From JAJTFA01 sp051715425 (lineage in GTDB: Bacteria; Bacteroidota; Bacteroidia; UKL13-3), in NCBI GenBank assembly GCA_051715425.1, contig JBPXJS010000044.1:1-64000 (forward strand): 64,000 nucleotides of DNA. The letters run 5' to 3'. A program made the position numbers and the translations under genes. Of the stretch, positions 8,343-15,513 are shown in pieces (the first letter of the stretch is position 1; each line of letters opens with the position of its first letter). The notes below the pieces were generated by a model. The model did not search any database. It was not told the origin of the DNA and saw only the letters and a program-made list of their open reading frames with translations.

Positions 8343-8741
8343 TTAATAAACAAAACATAAAACTTCGCCACCAACATTCATTTTGCGGGCTTCCTTATCT
8401 GTCATTACACCTTTGGAGGTTGTAAGAATAGCAACGCCTAAACCGTTTATTACACGCGGCATTTCTCCAACGCCTGCATATCTGCGAAGGCCCGGAGTAC
8501 TGATTCTTTCCAAATATTTAATGGCTGGAGCTTTAGTTACAGGATGGTATTTCAGGGCGATTTTAATAGTACCCTGATGGTTTTGAATATCCTCGAATTT
8601 GTAATTCAGGATATAACCTTTTTCAAATAATACTTTTGTAATCTCCTTCTTTAGTTTAGAGGAAGGGATTTCTACAATGCGATGGTTGGCCTTGATCGCG
8701 TTGCGTAACCTGGTGAGATAATCTGCAATAGGATCTGTCAT
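8343..8741 (-). CDS. rpsH: 30S ribosomal protein S8
   Basis: The protein is 132 aa, starting MTDPIADYLTRLRNAIKA. The conserved C-terminal block (ISTPGLRRYAGVGEMPRVIN, GVAILTTSKGVMTDKEAR) binds helix 21 of 16S rRNA. In enterobacteria S8 also represses the spc operon. Here a 141-nt gap separates it from rpsN, the largest gap in the superoperon. Confidence 0.99.
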   Translation of the reverse strand: MTDPIADYLTRLRNAIKANHRIVEIPSSKLKKEITKVLFEKGYILNYKFEDIQNHQGTIKIALKYHPVTKAPAIKYLERISTPGLRRYAGVGEMPRVINGLGVAILTTSKGVMTDKEARKMNVGGEVLCFVY

Positions 8742-8882
8742 AATTCTCTTTTTTTTACTTGCCGGTAGTTAGCCAAGGCTTTTACTCTTACCGACTAAGT
8801 GGTTTGTTAAAATTTTAAACGAGGCGCGAATATACAGGAGATATTTTAAAAACCTGTAAATCCGCCCAATATTTTTTTAAGC
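8742..8882 (-). promoter_or_regulatory. 141-nt rpsN-rpsH gap, possible leader
   Basis: All other gaps in this gene run are 61 nt or less. The minus strand carries TATATTCG (8827-8834), one base off TAnnTTTG, without a clear -33. Closer to rpsH is an imperfect stem (outer CGGTA with TACCG, inner AGCC with GGCT). It may be a promoter plus leader or an S8 binding site; this is inference. Confidence 0.35.
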
Positions 8883-9152
8883 TTACCAGCTTGATTTGGT
8901 AACGCCTGGTATTTTGCCCATCAGAGCCAGTTCGCGGAACTGGTTACGACAAATACCAAAATCGCGCATATAACCTTTAGGGCGACCTGTAAGTTTACAG
9001 CGATTTTTTAAACGTACCGGAGAGGCGTTGCGGGGCAATTTTTGAATTGCATCCCAATCACCGGCAGCTTTTAATGCTTCGCGTTTCGCAGCGTAGCGGG
9101 CTACCAATTTTTCTCTTTTAAGCTGGCGTGCTTTTACCGATTCTTTAGCCAT
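8883..9152 (-). CDS. rpsN: 30S ribosomal protein S14, zinc-free form
   Basis: The protein is 89 aa, the long form without CxxC pairs (NRCKLTGRPKGYMRDFGICR). This is the zinc-independent S14 type; it assembles late in the 30S head. The gene starts 3 nt after the rplE stop. Confidence 0.98.
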   Translation of the reverse strand: MAKESVKARQLKREKLVARYAAKREALKAAGDWDAIQKLPRNASPVRLKNRCKLTGRPKGYMRDFGICRNQFRELALMGKIPGVTKSSW

Positions 9153-9155
9153 GTT

Positions 9156-9710
9156 TTATTTGTTCTGGTTTTTAAAAGGTAATCCGAATTCCTTAAGTAA
9201 TGACAGGCACTCTTCATCAGTTTGCGCTGTAGTTACAAAGGTGATATCCATACCGTTAATACGGTTTACTTTATCAAGAATGATTTCAGGGAAGATGATT
9301 TGCTCGGTAACACCCATGGTGTAATTACCGCGTCCGTCAAATCCTTTTTCATTTAAACCTGCAAAGTCGCGCACACGGGGTAACGAAATGGCAACCAAAC
9401 GGTCAAGAAACTCATACATTCTGTCTCCGCGTAAAGTAACACGGGCACCGATAGGTAAGTTTTCTCTCAGTTTAAAGTTTGAAATCGCTTTTTTGGATTT
9501 GGTAGGAACAGCTTTCTGACCTGCAATAATGCTCATTTCCTCAACTGCCTGATCTACCAGTTTTTTATCAGCTACTGCGGCACCAACACCTTGATTTATG
9601 CAAATCTTGGTTAGTTTAGGTACCTGCATCATGTTTTTGTAACCAAACTTTTCTTTTAAAGCTGGTATCACATCTTTGCTGTATTGTGCTTTTAATCTTG
9701 GTGTATACAT
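9156..9710 (-). CDS. rplE: 50S ribosomal protein L5
   Basis: The protein is 184 aa. MYTPRLKAQYSKDVIPALKE opens the protein, and TKSKKAISNFKLRENLPIGA and RDFAGLNEKGFDGRGNYTMG are conserved L5 blocks. It binds 5S rRNA and contacts P-site tRNA. It sits 5 nt after rplX. Confidence 0.99.
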   Translation of the reverse strand: MYTPRLKAQYSKDVIPALKEKFGYKNMMQVPKLTKICINQGVGAAVADKKLVDQAVEEMSIIAGQKAVPTKSKKAISNFKLRENLPIGARVTLRGDRMYEFLDRLVAISLPRVRDFAGLNEKGFDGRGNYTMGVTEQIIFPEIILDKVNRINGMDITFVTTAQTDEECLSLLKEFGLPFKNQNK

Positions 9711-9715
9711 ATCAA

Positions 9716-10060
9716 TTAGTCAATTACTTCACCTGTTGTTGATTTTTTCGAATAACGAACCAGTTTACCGGCATCGTTTAATTTACGACCAACACGGGTT
9801 GCATTACCTGACTTATCTACAACCATAAGGTTAGAGATATTTACAGGGGCTTCCTTTTTAATAATTCCGCCCTGTTGGTTTTGAGCGTTTGGTTTGGTAT
9901 GGCGGCTTACGATATTGATACCTTCAACCAATGCACGGTTTTTTGAATTGAACACTTCAATTACACGACCTTTTTTTCCTTTGTCGTCACCGGCAATTAC
10001 CATTACCATATCTCCTTTTTTAATGTGGAGCTTTGCTTGTGTGTTATATTTTCTTGCCAT
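9716..10060 (-). CDS. rplX: 50S ribosomal protein L24
   Basis: The protein is 114 aa with a KOW motif near the N-terminus (KKGDMVMVIAGDDKGKKGRV) followed by NIVSRHTKPN. L24 initiates 50S assembly. The ATG lies 1 nt after the rplN stop. Confidence 0.99.
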   Translation of the reverse strand: MARKYNTQAKLHIKKGDMVMVIAGDDKGKKGRVIEVFNSKNRALVEGINIVSRHTKPNAQNQQGGIIKKEAPVNISNLMVVDKSGNATRVGRKLNDAGKLVRYSKKSTTGEVID

Positions 10061-10061
10061 T

Positions 10062-10430
10062 TTACAGTACCTCCGGGGCTAATGATACGATTTTCATAAA
10101 TTGTTTTTCCCTCAGTTCGCGTGCTACAGGTCCGAAAATACGGGTAGCTCTTGGCTCATCCTGGGTATTTAATAATACGCAGGAGTTATCGTCAAAGCGG
10201 ATATAAGATCCATCAGCCCTGCGGATTTCTTTTCTGGTACGCACCACAACAGCTTTTGATACGGCACCTTTTTTAACACCGCCTGCAGGTATGGCTGACT
10301 TAACAGATACCACTATTTTATCTCCTACCGAAGCATAACGTCTTCCGGTTCCGCCAAGCACTCTTATACAAAGTACTTCTTTGGCTCCGCTGTTGTCAGC
10401 TACTTTTAGTCTTGATTCTTGCTGTATCAT
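10062..10430 (-). CDS. rplN: 50S ribosomal protein L14
   Basis: The protein is 122 aa: MIQQESRLKVADNSGAKEVL, then VVRTRKEIRRADGSYIRFDD and the C-terminal FGPVARELREKQFMKIVSLA. L14 contacts L19 and the 30S subunit. It lies 2 nt after rpsQ. Confidence 0.99.
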   Translation of the reverse strand: MIQQESRLKVADNSGAKEVLCIRVLGGTGRRYASVGDKIVVSVKSAIPAGGVKKGAVSKAVVVRTRKEIRRADGSYIRFDDNSCVLLNTQDEPRATRIFGPVARELREKQFMKIVSLAPEVL

Positions 10431-10432
10431 GA

Positions 10433-10702
10433 TTACTTAGCTTTTTCAATTATTTCAACTAATCTCCATCTTTTATCTTTACTCAGCGGACGGGTTTCCA
10501 TCACTTTCACGATATCGTTGATAGCGCACTCGTTCTTCTCGTCATGAGCTTTGAACTTGGAAGTCATTTTAATGAACTTTCCGTATTTAGGGTGCATTAC
10601 TTTACGCTCTACTGAAACCACAATGGTTTTCTGCATTTTATTGCTCACCACTTTTCCAATGATGACTTTTCGCGAATTTCTAGTTTCTGCTGTTGTTTCC
10701 AT
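10433..10702 (-). CDS. rpsQ: 30S ribosomal protein S17
   Basis: The protein is 89 aa with the OB-fold pattern GKVVSNKMQKTIVVSVERKV and HPKYGKFIKMTSKFKAHDE. It is a primary 16S binder. It starts 9 nt after the rpmC stop. Confidence 0.98.
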   Translation of the reverse strand: METTAETRNSRKVIIGKVVSNKMQKTIVVSVERKVMHPKYGKFIKMTSKFKAHDEKNECAINDIVKVMETRPLSKDKRWRLVEIIEKAK

Positions 10703-10711
10703 TTTTTCTTA

Positions 10712-10912
10712 TTATTGGGCATTCGCTAACTGCCTTCTTTTTTGCTCAGTAAGCAAGCGGGCAATTGTTTTTTTGTTTTCTTTGAGTCTGTTCGGATTAT
10801 CCAGAGGAGAAACGGCATGTGTAAAGTACAGCTTGGTTAAACCTTGCTTTTCTTCTTTAATGCGGGCGTTTAATTCTTTATCCGACAATTCTCTGATTTC
10901 TGCGTTTTTCAT
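10712..10912 (-). CDS. rpmC: 50S ribosomal protein L29
   Basis: The protein is 66 aa, two-helix L29: MKNAEIRELSDKELNARIKE, then NPNRLKENKKTIARLLTEQK. It lies at the tunnel exit near the signal recognition particle dock. The start follows the rplP stop by 2 nt. Confidence 0.98.
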   Translation of the reverse strand: MKNAEIRELSDKELNARIKEEKQGLTKLYFTHAVSPLDNPNRLKENKKTIARLLTEQKRRQLANAQ

Positions 10913-10914
10913 AA

Positions 10915-11334
10915 TTATTCAGTATAATCAGGTTTTACCACGAATTTGGTTGTTACCGGTAGTTTTTGAGCGGCAAGGCGCATGGCTTCTTTTGCAATTG
11001 CCATAGGTACTCCGTCTATCTCAAACATAATGGTACCAGGTTTAATTGGGGCTACCCAAAATTCCGGAGCTCCTTTACCTTTACCCATACGTACTTCGGC
11101 CGGTTTACGTGTCATTGGCTTGTCAGGGAAAATCCTGATCCATACCTGACCCTCACGTTTCATGTAACGTGTAAGGGCAACACGCGCAGCTTCAAGTTGC
11201 TTAGAGGTAATTTGATTTGGTTCCATCGATTTTAAACCGAATGAGCCAAAATCGAGGCTGTAACCACGGGTAGCAATACCTCTGTTTCTGCCTTTCTGCT
11301 GCTTTCTGTATTTCGTTCTTTTAGGTTGTAACAT
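10915..11334 (-). CDS. rplP: 50S ribosomal protein L16
   Basis: The protein is 139 aa. It opens MLQPKRTKYRKQQKGRNRG and carries FPDKPMTRKPAEVRMGKGKG, the conserved loop reaching the peptidyl-transferase region (its Arg is hydroxylated in some bacteria). It follows rpsC by 30 nt. Confidence 0.99.
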   Translation of the reverse strand: MLQPKRTKYRKQQKGRNRGIATRGYSLDFGSFGLKSMEPNQITSKQLEAARVALTRYMKREGQVWIRIFPDKPMTRKPAEVRMGKGKGAPEFWVAPIKPGTIMFEIDGVPMAIAKEAMRLAAQKLPVTTKFVVKPDYTE

Positions 11335-11364
11335 TTCCTAAAACTATTAATGACTTGTTAATAA

Positions 11365-12135
11365 TTACTTTTTCTTTCTTCTTTTGTCGCCTCCGCGGCC
11401 GCCACGATCATTTCTGTCATTTCTTTCAGGACGATCGCCTCTTCTCTCTCCGCCTCTTGGTCCGCCACGTTCTGTATTAGCCAGGCCTACATTTGGAGAA
11501 AGATCGCGTTTGCCATAAACCTCACCTCTGCAGATCCACACCTTGATTCCGATTTTACCGTAAACGGTAAGCGCTTCTGCAATGGTATAATCTATATCAG
11601 CTCTAAGTGTATGCAATGGTGTACGTCCTTCTTTGTAAGTTTCGGTACGGGCCATTTCAGATCCTGCCAAACGGCCTGATACGGTAATTTTAATTCCTTC
11701 AGCTCCCATTCTCATGGTTGATGCAATGGCAGTTTTAAGTGCACGTTTGTAAGAAACACGGCCTTCAATCTGACTTGCAATAGTTTCTCCAACCAATGAA
11801 GCATCAAGTTCAGGACGCTTAATTTCAAAAATGTTTATTTGAACATCCTTTTTGGTAAGCTTTTTAATTTCTTCCTTGATCTTATCAACCTCAGCACCAC
11901 CTTTTCCGATAACGATGCCCGGACGGGAAGTGTGAATGGTGATAATGATACGCTTAATGGTACGCTCGATAATGATGCGGGCAATACCACCTTTTGTGAT
12001 ACGTGCATTAAGATACTTTCTGATTTTCTCATCTTCGATAAGTTTATCAGCGAAGTTGTTTCCACCGTACCAGTTACTTTCCCAGCCACGGATGATACCA
12101 AGTCTTAATCCTATCGGGTTTACTTTTTGTCCCAT
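11365..12135 (-). CDS. rpsC: 30S ribosomal protein S3 with RGG-like tail
   Basis: The protein is 256 aa. The KH domain has the GKGG loop (RPGIVIGKGGAEVDKIKEEI), and the S3 C-domain includes GRLAGSEMARTETYKEGRTP. S3 forms the mRNA entry channel. After about residue 222 comes a Gly/Arg/Asp-rich tail (RGGPRGGERRGDRPERNDRN and on to KRRKKK), longer than in E. coli and resembling an RGG RNA-binding segment. Confidence 0.99.
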   Translation of the reverse strand: MGQKVNPIGLRLGIIRGWESNWYGGNNFADKLIEDEKIRKYLNARITKGGIARIIIERTIKRIIITIHTSRPGIVIGKGGAEVDKIKEEIKKLTKKDVQINIFEIKRPELDASLVGETIASQIEGRVSYKRALKTAIASTMRMGAEGIKITVSGRLAGSEMARTETYKEGRTPLHTLRADIDYTIAEALTVYGKIGIKVWICRGEVYGKRDLSPNVGLANTERGGPRGGERRGDRPERNDRNDRGGRGGDKRRKKK

Positions 12136-12148
12136 TCTGTTTTATTTT

Positions 12149-12535
12149 TTATTCCTGGTTTGAAGTTTCATTTGCTGCAACAGTGTTGGCCAGTTTGCTG
12201 TCAATAACCATTGTTACATGGTTTGAGCGCTTTCTGATCCTGTAAGCTCTTCCCTGAGGAGCAGGCAATACACGTTTTTGCATGGCACCACCGTCAACAA
12301 ATATGGTTTTAATGTAAAGCTGTGCATCTTCTACACGTGAGCCTTCATTTTTTTGTTCCCAGTTGGCAATGGCTGAGCGAAGTAATTTTTCAATACGGCT
12401 GGCATAATCCTGTTTGCTGTTAAAGCGAAGGATACCAAAAGCCTCTTCAACTCTTTTACCACGGATAAGGTCAACTACAAGCCTCATTTTACGGGGCGAG
12501 GTTGGGCAATTATTCAACTTTGCTACTGCTTCCAT
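12149..12535 (-). CDS. rplV: 50S ribosomal protein L22
   Basis: The protein is 128 aa. CPTSPRKMRLVVDLIRGKRV opens the L22 fold, and the tunnel-lining beta hairpin is in RVLPAPQGRAYRIRKRSNHV. Macrolide-resistance changes map there in other bacteria; nothing unusual is seen here. It is 2 nt after rpsS. Confidence 0.99.
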   Translation of the reverse strand: MEAVAKLNNCPTSPRKMRLVVDLIRGKRVEEAFGILRFNSKQDYASRIEKLLRSAIANWEQKNEGSRVEDAQLYIKTIFVDGGAMQKRVLPAPQGRAYRIRKRSNHVTMVIDSKLANTVAANETSNQE

Positions 12536-12537
12536 TA

Positions 12538-12804
12538 TTAATCTTTCTTAGTAGGGTGAGACTTAAATGTGCGGGTAGGGGCAAATTCTCCGAATTTATG
12601 TCCTACCATATTCTCGGTAACATATACCGGGATAAATTTATTTCCGTTATGAACCGCAAAGGTATGACCTACCATATCAGGAATGATCATTGATCTGCGT
12701 GACCATGTTTTGATCACCGATTTCTTTTTGTTTTCGTTCATAGAGTCAACTTTTTTTGTCAGTTTAACATCTACGAAGGGTCCTTTTTTTAGTGAACGAG
12801 CCAT
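12538..12804 (-). CDS. rpsS: 30S ribosomal protein S19
   Basis: The protein is 88 aa: MARSLKKGPFVDVKLTKKV, TWSRRSMIIPDMVGHTFAVH, and GHKFGEFAPTRTF near the end. It pairs with S13 in the 30S head. It lies 9 nt after rplB. Confidence 0.99.
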   Translation of the reverse strand: MARSLKKGPFVDVKLTKKVDSMNENKKKSVIKTWSRRSMIIPDMVGHTFAVHNGNKFIPVYVTENMVGHKFGEFAPTRTFKSHPTKKD

Positions 12805-12813
12805 ATTCCTTTA

Positions 12814-13638
12814 TTACTTCTTACGTCTTTCAATGATGAATCTGTTTGAATATTTCTTAGGAGTACGTGTTTTGTATCCTTTCGATTTTAAACCTTTGCG
12901 TGAGCGCGGGTGTCCTCCTGAAGCTCTTCCTTCACCACCACCCATTGGATGGTCTACAGGGTTCATGGCTACAGCGCGGGTACGTGGTCTGCGTCCTCTC
13001 CATCTGTTGGCACCGGCTTTACCTTTGCGCTCCAGAATATGATCGGGATTTGATACAGAACCAACTGTTGCAAGACAAGTGGCTACTATCATACGGGTTT
13101 CACCTGATGCAAGTTTTACTATGGCGTATTTACCGTCACGGTTCAACAATTGGGCAAATGAACCTGCAGAGCGAACCAGCTTACCACCTTGTCCGGGTTG
13201 TAATTCAATATTGTGTATTAATGAACCCAGTGGAATTTCACTTAATGGAAGGGAATTTCCGATTTCCGGAGCAGCCTTTGTTCCATTCACAATGGTTTGG
13301 CCTACTTTTAATCCATGAGGTGCCAGAATGTATCTTTTCTCTCCATCGGCATAATGCAATAATGCAATACGTCCGCTGCGGTTTGGATCATACTCGATTG
13401 TTGCTACTTTGGCAGGAATTCCTGTTTTGTCGCGTTTAAAATCGATAACACGGAATTTTTGTTTGTGCCCACCGCCTAAATAGCGCATGGTCATTTTTCC
13501 GGTATTGTTACGGCCTCCGGAATTCTTTTTTGACACCAGCAGTGACTTCTCCGGAGTAGATGCTGTGATCTCATCGAAGGTGTTTGCCGCTTTAAAACGG
13601 GTACCTGGTGTTACTGGTCTGAATTTTCTGATTCCCAT
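12814..13638 (-). CDS. rplB: 50S ribosomal protein L2
   Basis: The protein is 274 aa with OB and SH3-like RNA-binding domains (LGGGHKQKFRVIDFKRDKTG, AGANRWRGRRPRTRAVAMNP). The catalytic-centre-proximal motif is VDHPMGGGEGRASGG: the first His is kept, while the second His of the common HPHGGGEG form is Met. It lies 6 nt after rplW. Confidence 0.99.
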   Translation of the reverse strand: MGIRKFRPVTPGTRFKAANTFDEITASTPEKSLLVSKKNSGGRNNTGKMTMRYLGGGHKQKFRVIDFKRDKTGIPAKVATIEYDPNRSGRIALLHYADGEKRYILAPHGLKVGQTIVNGTKAAPEIGNSLPLSEIPLGSLIHNIELQPGQGGKLVRSAGSFAQLLNRDGKYAIVKLASGETRMIVATCLATVGSVSNPDHILERKGKAGANRWRGRRPRTRAVAMNPVDHPMGGGEGRASGGHPRSRKGLKSKGYKTRTPKKYSNRFIIERRKK

Positions 13639-13644
13639 TGTTCG

Positions 13645-13935
13645 TTAAATGTTTGCGAAGAAGTCGATCTTTTGACCCTCTTTCAGTGTAACAATCGCTT
13701 TTTTGTAAGCCGGTCTTTTTCCTGAGAAAATACCGCGCTTTGTGAACCTCGACTTGGTTTTTCCAGCATATATTGCAGTGCTGATATTCGTCACGCTCAC
13801 TCCGTACATTTTTTCAATCGCCTCTTTAATCTCTGGTTTGGTAGCAGTTTTATCTACTACAAATCCATACTGATTCAGCTTTTCGCTGATTCTAGTAGAT
13901 TTTTCGGTGATCAAAGGTTTCTTTAATACGCTCAT
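13645..13935 (-). CDS. rplW: 50S ribosomal protein L23
   Basis: The protein is 96 aa: KKPLITEKSTRISEKLNQYG, then NISTAIYAGKTKSRFTKRG and YKKAIVTLKEGQKIDFF. It is the docking site for trigger factor and SRP at the tunnel exit. It starts 5 nt after rplD. Confidence 0.99.
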   Translation of the reverse strand: MSVLKKPLITEKSTRISEKLNQYGFVVDKTATKPEIKEAIEKMYGVSVTNISTAIYAGKTKSRFTKRGIFSGKRPAYKKAIVTLKEGQKIDFFANI

Positions 13936-13940
13936 CGTAA

Positions 13941-14567
13941 TTAATTTAATATTTCTTCAATTACCGGTACTGAATTTTCAAGCAATACCACTTTATTGGC
14001 ATTCAAAATCTCATAAGTATTCAGATCTTTTGCAGCCATTACTTTTGCTTTTGGCAGGTTTCTGCTCGATTTGTAAACATTCTCATTATAATCTGCAATT
14101 ACCATAAGTACCTTTTGGTTACTTAGTTTCAGGTTATTGATAATGTCCAGGTATTTTTTTGTTTTTGGCTCATCCAGGTTAAAGTTCTCCAAAGCAATAA
14201 TGGAGTTTTCTTTTACCTTGTAAGCCAGAGCAGATTTACGAGCAAGTTGCTTCAGCTTTTTGTTTAATTTAAAGCTGTAATCACGTGGGCGTGGTCCGTG
14301 TATACGTGCACCACCTACGAAAGTACCACTCTTGATACTACCTTTACGTGATCCTCCGGTTCCTTTTTGGCGGTGTAATTTCTTTGTTGATCCGCTTACT
14401 TCGCTTTTTTCCTTTGCTTTATGTGTACCCTGGCGCTGATTGGCAAGGTATTGTTTCACGTCCAGGTAGATGGCATGATCGTTTGGCTCGATACTGAACA
14501 CAGCATCGTTAAGCTTCACTTTCTTACCCGACTCGGAGCCGTTTATATTATATACTGCTAATTCCAT
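13941..14567 (-). CDS. rplD: 50S ribosomal protein L4
   Basis: The protein is 208 aa. The tunnel loop lies in KLHRQKGTGGSRKGSIKSG and GARIHGPRPRDYSFKLNKKL. In E. coli L4 represses its own S10 operon; a similar role here is unproven. Its ATG is 3 nt after the rplC stop. Confidence 0.99.
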   Translation of the reverse strand: MELAVYNINGSESGKKVKLNDAVFSIEPNDHAIYLDVKQYLANQRQGTHKAKEKSEVSGSTKKLHRQKGTGGSRKGSIKSGTFVGGARIHGPRPRDYSFKLNKKLKQLARKSALAYKVKENSIIALENFNLDEPKTKKYLDIINNLKLSNQKVLMVIADYNENVYKSSRNLPKAKVMAAKDLNTYEILNANKVVLLENSVPVIEEILN

Positions 14568-14570
14568 GGT

Positions 14571-15188
14571 TTATTTCTCAATAAATAAGTAAGTACCTTT
14601 ATGACCGGGAACGCTACCTTTTACTACCAACAGGTTTTGGTCCTTAATTACTTTCAGAATTTCGAGGTTGGTTTTCTTTACGCGAACACCACCGGTACGG
14701 CCTGCCATGCGCATTCCTTTCAATACCTTTGAAGGGAAAGAAGATGCACCGATAGAACCGGGAGCGCGCTGACGGTCGTGCTGACCGTGAGATCCCATAC
14801 CCACACCACCAAATCCGTGGCGTTTTACTACACCCTGAAAACCTTTTCCTTTTGAGGTTCCGGCTACGTCAACAAACTCACCTTCTGAAAACAGATCAAC
14901 TGTTACGGTTTCACCAACTTTTAGTTCGTTTTCAAAACCTTTAAACTCGATTTGTTTAAATTTAGGTGCAGTATTGGCTTTCTTGTAGATACCCAAAAGT
15001 GCTGAAGGAGTGTTTTTTTCTTTTGCATCTCCAAATGCAATTTGAACAGCATTGTACCCGTCTTTTTCAGCGGTTTTTACGTGTGTTACCACACATGGTC
15101 CTGCTTCGATAACAGTACAGGCAACGTTCTTGCCGTTCTTATCGAAAATGCTGGTCATTCCTAATTTTTTTCCTATTATGCCTGACAT
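14571..15188 (-). CDS. rplC: 50S ribosomal protein L3
   Basis: The protein is 205 aa. MSGIIGKKLGMTSIFDKNGK opens it; the central extension reaching the peptidyl-transferase centre is SHGQHDRQRAPGSIGASSFP followed by KGMRMAGRTGGVRV. It lies 12 nt after rpsJ. Confidence 0.99.
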   Translation of the reverse strand: MSGIIGKKLGMTSIFDKNGKNVACTVIEAGPCVVTHVKTAEKDGYNAVQIAFGDAKEKNTPSALLGIYKKANTAPKFKQIEFKGFENELKVGETVTVDLFSEGEFVDVAGTSKGKGFQGVVKRHGFGGVGMGSHGQHDRQRAPGSIGASSFPSKVLKGMRMAGRTGGVRVKKTNLEILKVIKDQNLLVVKGSVPGHKGTYLFIEK

Positions 15189-15200
15189 AGTGCTTTACAA

Positions 15201-15509
15201 TCAAACTTTAATTTCTACATCAACTCCACTTGGTAATTCTAATTTCATTAGCGCGTCTACAGTTTTTGCGGTTGAGCTGTAGATATCCAATATTCTTTTA
15301 TAAGAACACAACTGGAATTGCTCGCGTGCTTTTTTGTTCACGTGTGGCGAACGAAGAACCGTGTAGATCTTCTTTTGAGTAGGAAGCGGAATTGGTCCGC
15401 TAACCACTGCGCCTGTCGACTTTACCGTCCTTACAATTTTCTCGGCTGATTTATCAACCAAATTGTAGTCGAAAGACTTTAACTTAATTCTTATTTTTTG
15501 GTTAACCAT
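15201..15509 (-). CDS. rpsJ: 30S ribosomal protein S10
   Basis: The protein is 102 aa: MVNQKIRIKLKSFDYNLVD, then GPIPLPTQKKIYTVLRSPHV and the C-terminal LELPSGVDVEIKV. It is a head protein, also known as NusE in antitermination. It starts only 4 nt after fusA, with no tuf gene between, unlike the enterobacterial str operon. Confidence 0.99.
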   Translation of the reverse strand: MVNQKIRIKLKSFDYNLVDKSAEKIVRTVKSTGAVVSGPIPLPTQKKIYTVLRSPHVNKKAREQFQLCSYKRILDIYSSTAKTVDALMKLELPSGVDVEIKV

Positions 15510-15513
15510 TGTA

